Shown here piece by piece: positions 52,555 through 60,517 of a DNA stretch of 64,000 bases (position 1 is its first letter; the number at the start of each line of letters is the position of its first letter). The notes under the pieces are model-generated. The model worked only from the letters and a program-made list of their open reading frames with translations, did no database searches and was not told where the DNA came from. The translations under genes and the position numbers were made by a program. The DNA is from Syntrophaceae bacterium UBA6087 (GTDB lineage: Bacteria > Desulfobacterota > Desulfomonilia > UBA1062), in NCBI GenBank assembly GCA_002448235.1, contig DIXF01000007.1:96284-160283 (forward strand), written 5' to 3'.

Positions 52555-54239
52555 CCTGACCTTGTTTTATTCCTTGAAATTTCCACCGGATCTCGTCCGT
52601 TTTCCGGTTCCAGCCTGATGTACTCCAGGGCCTTGCCTTTCCGGACATACTGCAGGTATACCCAGGGAGCCGTGCGGCTCGCCACGATATCGGGGCTGTC
52701 GCTCATTCGGATCTTGCTTTTCGTGACGGCGTCAATCGGAGCTGCGGAGCCCCGCATCGTGCTTCCGTACCAGAGCCTGCCCCTGCCGTCTTTGAGGAGC
52801 AGCGCCAGGCCGTACTCATTCGTCACGGCCGAGCCTATTATCCGCAGTCCTTTCAGCCTCTTGATCTTGATCACGGATGCAGGTTCGGACGGCCCGTTTC
52901 CCTCACCAAGCCGTGCGCAGGAAAGCCCGGCGGGCTTCACCGTTACGCACCAGATCCGTATCCTCGGCAGGACTGTATCCTCTACGGGGTTGGCCACCCC
53001 GAGGGAGAGGTACTGGAGGGTCTCGGCGGGGATCGAGCTGTCGAGGTACGGAATGAAATGAACGACCTCGGCCCCGGCGTCGATCGCAGCGGGGGAGGAG
53101 AAACCCTTTTCCGGGTCTCTCAGGGAAAGAACCGCGTGACAGACAGCGGTCTTGCCTTGCAGCCAGAAAAGATGAAGCGTCCTGTCCTCTTCCCAGAAAA
53201 TCGATCTCCGGGCTACAGCCGATATGCCGTCGACAACATACCGGTGGATCTCGGGACCGCCCGAAGGGGGAACCTTCACCAGGGCAAACCCGTCCTTTTC
53301 CTTGCAGAAAAACGGTGCAATCATTGTCCGATCGGCCATGAGCAGAGGCGATCCGGCAGGAAGGCCCTCAAACGGGAGCTCCACACGGACGGGCGTTTCC
53401 ATGGAGCTGATCCTGGAGCCGGTAACGGCATATGAGAACACATATCCGTCATCCATCCAGTATACCGAGCTGAAGAGAGAATCGGGTCCGGGCATGCAGG
53501 CAGCGCCGTACGACAGCACCTTCCCCCTTGGACGCGCCGCTTCCGCACAATGAATAAGGTTCCTGGGGACTTTCGGGCTTGAAACCTGGGAAAAGATCAC
53601 GGATACACCCTTTTCCTTCCGGATCCATGCGGCGCATATGGGGGAATCCTTTTTCTGAGCCCCGCACCGGGAGATGTCGGCCGATACGATGGAGACGGGG
53701 AGGATGGTAAGCTCTATGGGCCTGGAGCGGGTCTGCCTCAGAATGCCGGTATAGGCTACTTCCGCCCGGTAACGTCCTGCCGGGACCGTGCCGAGCCACT
53801 CCAGGAGGTCTCCGCGGAGAAAGAGCTTCCCTCCGGGAGGAAGAGAGACCCCCTCGGGGTTGATTCTTTCGGCGGTCGATATACCGTCGCGCTCCTTGTG
53901 GGACATCTGATCAGCCGTATACATCTTTCCTTCCCGGCTTTTCAGGGTGATCTTCAGCGACCGGTTGGTGTCAAGGAAAGACGTTACGCTCGCGGGGCTG
54001 TCGAAGGTATTCTCCAGGGTAACGGCAAAAGGAACGGATTCCCCGGTATAGGCCCGGGTTTTCCCGAGGGTCAGCGTGGCGATCAACTCGCCGGTCACTC
54101 CGCCTGACACTGAGGTGGAGTCGTCGCCGTAACTCAGGTCAGGGGTGCATAGCTGGAAGGCAAGGAAGAATGACAAGGCGACAGCGGCATGCCTCCATAC
54201 GTCCATCCTCCTGGGGCAGTGATTTATCCCGCCGCTCAT
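52551..54239 (-). CDS. Exported protein of unknown function heading the Ser/Thr kinase operon
   Basis: ATG 54239 is chosen (GAGGAG just upstream, close spacing); the open frame extends to 54533 but there it lies antisense to a decayed methyltransferase gene and lacks coding character. ~562 residues: signal peptide (VALSFFLAFQLCTPDLSYG), an N-terminal Ig-like domain (TRAYTGESVPFAVTLENTF) and a C-terminal beta-rich, possibly propeller-like region. I do not recognise the family. The stop overlaps the PP2C start, so it belongs to the signalling operon and may be an extracytoplasmic sensor or substrate. Confidence 0.75.
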   Translation of the reverse strand: MSGGINHCPRRMDVWRHAAVALSFFLAFQLCTPDLSYGDDSTSVSGGVTGELIATLTLGKTRAYTGESVPFAVTLENTFDSPASVTSFLDTNRSLKITLKSREGKMYTADQMSHKERDGISTAERINPEGVSLPPGGKLFLRGDLLEWLGTVPAGRYRAEVAYTGILRQTRSRPIELTILPVSIVSADISRCGAQKKDSPICAAWIRKEKGVSVIFSQVSSPKVPRNLIHCAEAARPRGKVLSYGAACMPGPDSLFSSVYWMDDGYVFSYAVTGSRISSMETPVRVELPFEGLPAGSPLLMADRTMIAPFFCKEKDGFALVKVPPSGGPEIHRYVVDGISAVARRSIFWEEDRTLHLFWLQGKTAVCHAVLSLRDPEKGFSSPAAIDAGAEVVHFIPYLDSSIPAETLQYLSLGVANPVEDTVLPRIRIWCVTVKPAGLSCARLGEGNGPSEPASVIKIKRLKGLRIIGSAVTNEYGLALLLKDGRGRLWYGSTMRGSAAPIDAVTKSKIRMSDSPDIVASRTAPWVYLQYVRKGKALEYIRLEPENGRDPVEISRNKTRSG

Positions 54240-54249
54240 GTCTCCTCGC

Positions 54250-54640
54250 CCATGATCTCCCTTGCGGGGACACTGTGGGCGGAGGCAGGGCTCGCCACCG
54301 TAAGCGGTACAACGGCAAGAGCGTGTTTGAAGATACTCCCCTATCACAATCTCCTCGTAGCCTTTGACCCCTCCGGTACCTTGCTCACCCCCGGACAGGG
54401 ACCATGTCATGGGAATCGGCAGCAGCACCCCCACCCTTGCCGATCTCACCATCAGGAAACCGTCACACCGCACACTCGATCTCGGGACAGGCTGTGGATT
54501 TATGCCTTCCTTGCTTCCCCCCACAGCGCACATGTCTACGGTACGGACATCAACTCCAGGGCTGTAAATATAGCATCCTTCAACGGATTACTCAATGACT
54601 TGTCGAACATAGCCTTTCACGAGGAAAAACCGGACAGGGC
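54250..54640 (+). pseudogene. Decayed SAM-dependent methyltransferase gene, truncated and frameshifted
   Basis: Three consecutive segments in alternating frames form one protein. From 54252, LAGTLWAEAGLATVSG to LKILPYHNLLVAFD. Then, shifted, from ~54385, DHVMGIGSSTPTLADLTIRK and LDLGTGCGF (motif I). Then, shifted back, from ~54505, AFLASPHSAHVYGTDINSRA and NIASFNGLLNDLSNIAF. This matches the DUF7059-plus-methyltransferase architecture. Codon use is coding-like in each piece. The SAM fold ends abruptly after ~54640, with no NPPF motif. At least two frameshifts plus loss of both ends make it inactive. Confidence 0.75.
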
Positions 54641-54748
54641 CGATGACGGCCCGGGAAGGATAATCGGCCGATGCGGAGAGGGGAGACACGATCGCGTCTC
54701 CCCCTATTGTATTACCTGTACCGTCAAACTTTGCGCGGAAGTAATCGT

Positions 54749-54940
54749 CTAGTACGTTTCTCCTGCCGCCCTGCTGACATCGGCGACCGAGCTGAATTCC
54801 CTATCCGGCAGATTACCGAGAAGGTCGATCACGTCCCGCGGCGCCTGATTCTCCTGTGCTTTCTGAATAAGCTGGACTTTCTTTGAAGGGTAGCTCACTC
54901 CCTTGAGATAGTTCTGTAAGTCTATGTTACTGACTCCCAT
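54749..54940 (-). CDS. DUF2795-type small protein, array copy 1
   Basis: ATG 54940 follows AAGGTGGAAAC; 63 residues. The DUF2795 pattern is clear: LQNYLKGVSYPSKK, NQAPRDVIDLLGNLPDREF and ADVSRAAG. These small acidic helical proteins occur in many bacteria and archaea. The function is unknown, though the fold suggests a protein- or nucleic-acid-binding micro-domain. It is the promoter-distal copy, nearest the decayed methyltransferase. Confidence 0.85.
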   Translation of the reverse strand: MGVSNIDLQNYLKGVSYPSKKVQLIQKAQENQAPRDVIDLLGNLPDREFSSVADVSRAAGETY

Positions 54941-54979
54941 GTTTCCACCTTTCGTGTTCGACAAACATTGCCAAGTCGA

Positions 54980-55183
54980 TTACTTGAGATCACCGATTGC
55001 TTCGCTCACATCAATGGGCGAATGGTAATCCTGTTCGGGGAGGCTGTTCAAAAGGTCGATCACTTCATCAGGGGCGCCGTTATCGCGCGCATGACTGATC
55101 AGGCCGTCTTTTCCTGAAGGGAAATCAAGGTCCTGGAGAAATTCTTCCACTTCAACAGAACTCACGTCTCTGGACCCTGCCAT
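54980..55183 (-). CDS. DUF2795-type small protein, array copy 2
   Basis: ATG 55183 follows AAAGGAGGTGGAA; 67 residues. The pattern is retained: VEEFLQDLDFPSGKDGLIS, NGAPDEVIDLLNSLPEQDY and IDVSEAIGDL. It has a four-residue N-terminal extension compared with its neighbours. It is the most acidic copy. It lies 39 bp from copy 1. Confidence 0.85.
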   Translation of the reverse strand: MAGSRDVSSVEVEEFLQDLDFPSGKDGLISHARDNGAPDEVIDLLNSLPEQDYHSPIDVSEAIGDLK

Positions 55184-55263
55184 TTCCACCTCCTTTTGCT
55201 TTGCCGAACCTGTTTTTTAGCCTGCGTGCTTTGTAAGGCTCTCGATACATGTGCACAACATGT

Positions 55264-55455
55264 CTAGTCGATATCGTTGACGGCCTTACTGACATCGACT
55301 GCCGAATTGTAATCCTTGTCCGGGAGCTGATTGAGGATATCCATCACATCATCCGGGGCGTTATTCTGGCGGGCTTTGCTCAAAATGCCGTCCCTATCCG
55401 ACGGATAGTTCATCCCTCTTAAGAATTCCTGTATTACTGTGGCGCTCACACCCAT
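55264..55455 (-). CDS. DUF2795-type small protein, array copy 3
   Basis: ATG 55455 follows GGGAGGTGGGAAA; 63 residues: VIQEFLRGMNYPSDRDGILS, NNAPDDVMDILNQLPDKDY and VDVSKAVNDID. It is the closest relative of the frameshifted remnant (shared VIQE and GMxYP). No signal peptide, membrane segment or cysteine is present. Confidence 0.87.
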   Translation of the reverse strand: MGVSATVIQEFLRGMNYPSDRDGILSKARQNNAPDDVMDILNQLPDKDYNSAVDVSKAVNDID

Positions 55456-55534
55456 TTTCCCACCTCCCTGTTCCTCAACATGTACGTGCTCAATGGTATT
55501 TCTCTACCTTTGCGTTCACGCCTCGGATACTGCT

Positions 55535-55723
55535 TTAATCTATGCTGCCGACTGCCTTATTGACATCTACGGGCGATGGGTATTTTCTGTCAGGGAGCCT
55601 GTCGATAAGATCCATGACATCCTGGGGGGCATTGTTGCCCTGTGCCGTCTTCGCCAAGTCGTTCTTGTTTGCCGGATAGTGAATCCCGTGCAGATATTGC
55701 TGGAGTTCTCCTGTGCTTACCAT
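55535..55723 (-). CDS. DUF2795-type small protein, array copy 4
   Basis: ATG 55723 follows AAGGAGGTTGACA; 62 residues: LQQYLHGIHYPANKNDLAK, NNAPQDVMDLIDRLPDRKY and VDVNKAVGSID. All DUF2795 landmark positions are intact. It is separated from copy 3 by 79 bp and followed upstream by the remnant region. Confidence 0.87.
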   Translation of the reverse strand: MVSTGELQQYLHGIHYPANKNDLAKTAQGNNAPQDVMDLIDRLPDRKYPSPVDVNKAVGSID

Positions 55724-55819
55724 TGTCAACCTCCTTGTTTTTCCTTAGTATTTGGAGATATTCCTGATGATTTGTGTCGTCTTGAGTTTATCCAGGAATG
55801 CTTGCTTACGTATCCCGGC

Positions 55820-55972
55820 TGTGGGGCCGGTTCCCGCCGGAAAGGATTATATTTACCCCGCATGCTGTTGGGCAGATATGGAGCATTCCCCCCCATAGGG
55901 CCTTTCTCGAAAGATCGCTCCCGCATACCGGATAGTGCATCCCTTTTCCATTTCCTGTATTACGCCTTCCAT
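55820..55972 (-). pseudogene. Frameshifted remnant of a DUF2795 micro-gene
   Basis: Pieces of the family pattern appear in shifted frames: EGVIQEMEKG from ATG 55972, then GMHYPVCGSDLSRKAL from ~55943 in the next frame, then a possible GGNAP and YLPNSMRGKY in the third. The order and spacing match the intact copies (VIQEFLRGMNYPSDRDGILS, NNAP, LPDxKY). At least two indels, one at an A/G-rich run, break the gene. The third segment is less certain. Confidence 0.6.
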
Positions 55973-56079
55973 AATCGGCAATCACTCCCCCTGTCCCCGG
56001 ATCGCCTTTTCTTGCATGCCTTCAGGTGCTTATCCTTATGGCCACACCTGCCAGGGTCTTTTTTTGCCAAAGGGGCGGG

Positions 56080-56271
56080 CTAATCGGCGATTCCTGCTGC
56101 CCTGATCACATCCTCTGCCGAAGAGTACTCTTCGTCGGGCAGCTGCTGGAGGAGTTCCATTACGTCATCCGTGGCATTGTTGCTGTCTGCCAGATTCACA
56201 ATCTGTTCTTTCGTTGCCGGAAAGCTTACTTTTTCTATATACCAATAAAGCTCGGCAGAATTCACGTGCAT
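56080..56271 (-). CDS. DUF2795-type small protein, array copy 5
   Basis: ATG 56271 follows GAGGTGATGAC; 63 residues: LYWYIEKVSFPATKEQIVN, NNATDDVMELLQQLPDEEY and EDVIRAAGIAD. It is the most diverged intact copy: AP of the NNAP motif is AT, and it is aromatic-rich near the N-terminus. Confidence 0.85.
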   Translation of the reverse strand: MHVNSAELYWYIEKVSFPATKEQIVNLADSNNATDDVMELLQQLPDEEYSSAEDVIRAAGIAD

Positions 56272-56353
56272 GTCATCACCTCACAAGGTCGGTCCCCTTA
56301 TCGAGCCAGTATATTCTTTTTCCTTTAGACATCTGTCAGACCCGGCCGCCTCG

Positions 56354-56545
56354 CTACTCTATCTCGTCAATGGCTTTATTGATGTCTCCCGGAGAGTTAA
56401 ACCGGCGTTCCGGGAGATTGTTGATGAGATCGATAATCACGTCGGGCGCGTGATTATTACGGGCTGCGCTTCTCAAATCATTCTTGCTTGCCGGATATTC
56501 CATACCTTGAAGATAAATCTTCAATTCTGCAGGGCTTACTGACAT
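56354..56545 (-). CDS. DUF2795-type small protein, array copy 6 (promoter-proximal)
   Basis: ATG 56545 follows AGGGGAGACAG; 63 residues: SPAELKIYLQGMEYPASKND, NHAPDVIIDLINNLPERRF and GDINKAIDEIE. It is closest to the family consensus (SPAEL, YPASKxDL). It lies 68 bp downstream of the promoter at 56613-56640 and is the first gene of the array. Confidence 0.88.
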   Translation of the reverse strand: MSVSPAELKIYLQGMEYPASKNDLRSAARNNHAPDVIIDLINNLPERRFNSPGDINKAIDEIE

Positions 56546-56612
56546 CTGTCTCCCCTCTCTCAAAGAGCCTTATAGGAGTATCCCTTATCCTTTGTTTTTG
56601 TTCTAAACAATT

Positions 56613-56640
56613 ATTATAAGCCCCCCCTTACCTTTCTCAA
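56613..56640 (-). promoter_or_regulatory. Sigma-70-type promoter of the DUF2795 array
   Basis: On the minus strand TTGAGA (56635-56640), a 16-base spacer containing G7, then a perfect TATAAT (56613-56618). The G7 homopolymer in the spacer could vary in length and so change promoter strength. It is the only convincing promoter seen for the array. Confidence 0.65.
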
Positions 56641-56923
56641 CTTGTGCTTTACCCGGAGTATCTGCATTATTTTTCTGTGATATCGGGAGCCCTCAGGTAT
56701 TATTTTTCCATTGAATTGCCTTGTATTATGCGCGTATCAAAGCGTGATCCCCTTCTCATCCACTCTCAAACCATGATCTTTTGTTATTTCACAATTCCAG
56801 CATGTGCATCTCCCGATCCGATCCGGGACCGTGAAGATTGAACTTGGGCTTCGGGCACGTATCCTTCATTTACAGATATACACCAAGGATAATCCCTCAC
56901 CATACAAGCGCTGGAGGGAATTC
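56641..56923. other. Intergenic region between the DUF2795 array and the sugar dehydrogenase
   Basis: With the array promoter included, the gap between genes is ~380 bp. This part is AT-rich and has no credible ORF. The dehydrogenase frame extends back to 56804, but without a ribosome site, and the sequence before 56924 does not look like a signal peptide. It must hold the dehydrogenase promoter, which I could not place. Confidence 0.4.
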
Positions 56924-58168
56924 ATGATGAAACGCAGAAGAGGTGCTCTTAAGCCGTATCTCCACCGGTTTTCCAATGGGGTGATGACTCCTGCCGTTTT
57001 GTGCCTGTTTCTCGTTGCCAATGCAGTATTTTATCCCTGCTCCCCGGCCTTAGGCGCATCCCGGGATGGGAGCGAAGATGCACCGGTTGTGGGTTCGGTG
57101 CCCCAGAAAGCAGAGGATGCGTACATTCCCGATCCTCGGGATTTCGTCTCCGAAACGTTTGTCGAGAACCTTGAGATACCCTGGGAGCTCGTTTTTCTCC
57201 CCGACGGTCGCGCACTCACTACCGAGAGAGAAGGCAGGATCCGCCTTATCAGGGGAGGGAAGCTGCAGGAAAAGCCGTATGCAACCATCGATGTCACTGC
57301 GGTCGGCGAAGGGGGATTGATGGGACTTGCACTCCACCCCGATTTTCCCGGCACACCTTACGTATACATCATGTATACATATCGTGACGGTATCAGGATC
57401 TACAACAGGGTCGAGCGGCTGAGGGACACCGGCAGCACTTTGGTACCGGAGAAGGTCATCATCGAAAAGATCCCCGGGTCACGGGTGCATAACGGAGGGA
57501 GAATAGCGTTCGGCCCGGACAACATGCTGTACGTATGCACCGGAGATGCACGACAGCCGGAGATTGCCCAGGACCTCGACAACCTGGGGGGCAAGATCCT
57601 GCGGCTCACGCCGGACGGAGCGGTCCCCGGCGACAATCCCTTCGGCAGATCTCCCGTATATGCCTACGGCCTCCGCAACCCGCAAGGTCTGGCCTGGGAC
57701 CCCCGGACCAAGGCCCTCTTCTGTTCCGACCACGGTCCGAGCGGCGAGTTCGGCCTTCAGGGAAAGGATTCGATAAAAAGAATCATAAAAGGGGGAAATT
57801 ACGGATGGCCGCTCGCACTGGGAAAGACAGGCAAAAGCCCCTACATCGATCCGGTCGTATACTGGCCCGAAGCTACTCCCCCTGCCGGAATGACATTCTT
57901 CCGGGGGAAGCTCTATGTCACCTCCCTGCGGAGCGAAGCGCTTATCCGCATAGGCCTGCGAAGGACAGGGGATGAATATGAAGCGGTCTCCATCGAACGC
58001 CTCTATGCACAGGGCAGAGACAACGGGATCTACGGCAGGCTCCGCGGGGTCGTGGCAGGCCCTGATTCCGAACTGTACATATTCACCAGCAACCGTGACG
58101 GGCGGGGAGATTTGCGGAAAGAGGACGACAAAATTATCAGACTGGTCTATCGGCAGGGGCAGGGCTGA
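56924..58168 (+). CDS. PQQ-dependent soluble aldose/glucose dehydrogenase-type protein, exported
   Basis: ATG 56924 follows CTGGAGGGAATTC; 414 residues. After a signal sequence comes the six-bladed propeller of the glucose/sorbosone dehydrogenase family: ENLEIPWELVFLPDGRALTT, GEGGLMGLALHPDFP, VHNGGRIAFGPDNMLYVCTGD, YGLRNPQGLAWDP, DHGPSGEFGLQG and GGNYGWPL. The DHGP catalytic/PQQ-contact region is conserved. It would oxidise sugars in the periplasm if PQQ is available; no pqq genes are seen here. Confidence 0.9.
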   Translation: MMKRRRGALKPYLHRFSNGVMTPAVLCLFLVANAVFYPCSPALGASRDGSEDAPVVGSVPQKAEDAYIPDPRDFVSETFVENLEIPWELVFLPDGRALTTEREGRIRLIRGGKLQEKPYATIDVTAVGEGGLMGLALHPDFPGTPYVYIMYTYRDGIRIYNRVERLRDTGSTLVPEKVIIEKIPGSRVHNGGRIAFGPDNMLYVCTGDARQPEIAQDLDNLGGKILRLTPDGAVPGDNPFGRSPVYAYGLRNPQGLAWDPRTKALFCSDHGPSGEFGLQGKDSIKRIIKGGNYGWPLALGKTGKSPYIDPVVYWPEATPPAGMTFFRGKLYVTSLRSEALIRIGLRRTGDEYEAVSIERLYAQGRDNGIYGRLRGVVAGPDSELYIFTSNRDGRGDLRKEDDKIIRLVYRQGQG

Positions 58169-58194
58169 ACAATCTCCTTCCCTTTTCCGGCCGC

Positions 58195-59097
58195 TTACCC
58201 TTCCCGGTGCGGCTCCACATAGATGAAGACAAGGTCGATGTCGAGCACCTCCTCAAGCTTTTCCCGGACTTCTTCCGTTATCTTGTGAGCCTGATCCAGG
58301 GTCATGGCACCGTCCACGGTTATGTGCATTTCCACGCGAAACTGTGGGCCCACATAATCGGCAATAACCCGGTGGACATCCTTCACGCCCTTCACGGCGT
58401 ATGCCTTTTGGGTGATCTCTTCTATCATTTCACTCGAAGCGCCTCTCCCGGTGAGATATCCGATGTTCTCCTTTCCCACCACCCATACGGTCCGGAAGAT
58501 CCACATGGCTACGGCTATCCCGGCTGTCGGGTCCAGGAGGGGATGAATATAGTGAGCACACCATATCCCCACCAGGGCAGCCAGAGTGGTGAGGATATCG
58601 ACAAGATTGTCCTGCGCACTCGCCCTGATCGCAGGGCTGCGTGCGTCGTTGCCTGTCCGGTTCAGCACCGTAAACATCCCTACTTTCACCAGCGCAGCCC
58701 CCAGGAGCACTAGTGTAGGGAGAGCGAGCTCTATGGTCGGAATGCCGCCGGCGAAACGAAGTATGCTCTGGTAAACAGCGGTTATGCCTGCCCCTGTCAT
58801 GAGCAGGGCAACAAAGAGACTGGCGAGAGGGTCGAAACGGATATGCCCCTGCGGATGACTCTCGTCTGCAGGCCTCTGTGCAAGATAGAGACCTATCCCC
58901 AGCAGAATGCTGTAAAAGATATCGGAAAGCGAATTTGCAGCATCGGAGAAGATAGCACTGCTGCCGGTCGTAAACGCCAGAATTCCCTTTCCCCCTGCCA
59001 GAAGCGTGTTTCCGGCTATGAGTATGACAATGGCGCGGAGGTAAAGGCCTCCATGCCGGGACCGCTGCCTCTCGGTTCTTACTTTTTCAAAGTTCAT
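58195..59097 (-). CDS. Cation diffusion facilitator (CDF) transporter
   Basis: 300 residues: six predicted transmembrane helices and a C-terminal cytoplasmic domain with VHRVIADYVGPQFRVEMHI. Metal-site motifs are NSLSD in helix 2 (N55, D59) and DNLVD in helix 5, with SHPQGHIRFD in the loop. It probably exports Zn2+, Fe2+, Mn2+ or similar in exchange for protons. N at the first site position instead of D or H leaves metal specificity open. It is convergent with the dehydrogenase gene. Confidence 0.93.
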   Translation of the reverse strand: MNFEKVRTERQRSRHGGLYLRAIVILIAGNTLLAGGKGILAFTTGSSAIFSDAANSLSDIFYSILLGIGLYLAQRPADESHPQGHIRFDPLASLFVALLMTGAGITAVYQSILRFAGGIPTIELALPTLVLLGAALVKVGMFTVLNRTGNDARSPAIRASAQDNLVDILTTLAALVGIWCAHYIHPLLDPTAGIAVAMWIFRTVWVVGKENIGYLTGRGASSEMIEEITQKAYAVKGVKDVHRVIADYVGPQFRVEMHITVDGAMTLDQAHKITEEVREKLEEVLDIDLVFIYVEPHREG

Positions 59098-59514
59098 AGA
59101 ACTATTCTTAAACTCAAGCCTTTGTCGAGCGTTGACACAGGAGGCAGTCCGCTTCTCTTCCCTCTTACTATCCTTTTGTCCTCAAAACGGCACGATATTT
59201 TTCGTTAGTGCCTTTGGAACGTGCTGCCGAAACAGGAAGCCATATGGGGACCTCGTCTTCAATTAATGAGTAGGCGTATACCGCATCGTTTCAATACGCC
59301 ATCAGGTTTTATATCTTTCTCACCGGTACGTACTTGTTGAGAAATATACCCGGGCCTTTATCTATAAGTAGGAGAAATAGATGTGCTTTGAGTAATTATT
59401 TTCTGAAGCGCCTTGGCTTCTTTGGACCTCTCCTTAAGAAGAGCGGGGTACAATTCGCTACGACAAGCCATCGATATTCATAACGGATAATATTTCTTTT
59501 TCCCTGGAGGATTA
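59098..59514. other. Divergent intergenic region, 417 bp
   Basis: It lies between the CDF gene (minus) and the amidohydrolase gene (plus). No ORF above 40 codons with coding character was found. Several weak -10-like TATAAG/TATCTA hexamers lie near 59360, and a good ribosome site (CTGGAGGATTA) precedes the amidohydrolase. Nothing else is recognisable. Confidence 0.4.
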
Positions 59515-60492
59515 ATGAGAATCGATGCCCATATGCATATGAATTTCAGAAACATCTCTCCTCAGAATATCATCGATTATCTCGACCAAAATGAGTTCGA
59601 AAGCTGCTGGCTTATGACCTGGGAAGAAGAAAAACACGGCAAATGGTACTACGAGCACCTGTGCGTTGAAGATGTGTATGAGGCCTACTCTTTGTTTCCA
59701 ACGCGGATAGTCCCTATGTATGCGCCGGACCCGAACTGTGAGGAAGCCCCCCAGAAACTCATCGACTGGTATCAGAGAGGGATACGGGGATGTGCAGAGC
59801 TCAAAGTAACACTCAACTGGCAGTCTGAAAAAGTGAGCAGGCTTCTCTCGGTCGTATCGGACTTGAAGATCCCGCTGGTTTTTCATATGGAAGGATTCTC
59901 GGAGAAATTGGAGTCTATGCCGTCGGACAGCACTCTTGAAAAATTATTCCTTCGAATGATTGAAGACCACAGGTTGTCAGGGGTGCCGAGAAAATTATGC
60001 ACTATCCTTTCCCGTTATTGCGAATCCGTCATGGCATGGAGAAAAGACCACATGGTCTTTCCGGGCTATCTGCTTGATTTCGCTTCGCTCGAGTCTGTGC
60101 TCTGCCAGTACCCTTCGATCGCCTTTATCGGTCATGGGCCGCTCTTCTGGAAGCACATCACTTCAGAGAAGAGCAAGAACCATCCCTATCAGACCGGAGA
60201 AATCGATCAGGAAGGCCTGGTTTGTCATCTCCTGAGAAACTACCCGAACCTCTACGCCGATATCTCGGCCCCAAGCGGCTACAATGCACTCGACAGGGAT
60301 CACGCTTTTGCGAGAAGGTTCCTTACCGAGTTCGATCACAAACTGCTGTTCGGGACCGACAACTATTTCATGGGGCATGAAAGGCTCCTTAAATCTCTCG
60401 GCTTAAGCCAGGAAACTTTTGGGAGGATCATGGGTGCGAACGCCCGGGAAATTCTCGCTCCCGCGGATATATTCCAGAAGGCGGCAAACTGA
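59515..60492 (+). CDS. Amidohydrolase-2 family (TIM-barrel metal-dependent hydrolase)
   Basis: 325 residues. It starts MRIDAHMHMNF (HxH metal ligands) and has FHMEGF, FIGHGPLFW (His), and LLFGTDNYFM with the conserved catalytic Asp. ANAREIL is the usual amidohydrolase-2 ending. Relatives include decarboxylases of the ACMSD type and hydrolases of cyclic amides, so the substrate is not predictable. CTGGAGGATTA precedes ATG 59515. It is convergent with the FMN reductase gene. Confidence 0.88.
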   Translation: MRIDAHMHMNFRNISPQNIIDYLDQNEFESCWLMTWEEEKHGKWYYEHLCVEDVYEAYSLFPTRIVPMYAPDPNCEEAPQKLIDWYQRGIRGCAELKVTLNWQSEKVSRLLSVVSDLKIPLVFHMEGFSEKLESMPSDSTLEKLFLRMIEDHRLSGVPRKLCTILSRYCESVMAWRKDHMVFPGYLLDFASLESVLCQYPSIAFIGHGPLFWKHITSEKSKNHPYQTGEIDQEGLVCHLLRNYPNLYADISAPSGYNALDRDHAFARRFLTEFDHKLLFGTDNYFMGHERLLKSLGLSQETFGRIMGANAREILAPADIFQKAAN

Positions 60493-60517
60493 TACATCGC
60501 CCAGACGGACGCCCTTT

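Noticed and set aside
54240..54533. N-terminal extension of the kinase-operon head gene
   Set aside because: Antisense to the decayed methyltransferase, lacks coding character and would put the signal peptide about 110 residues in.
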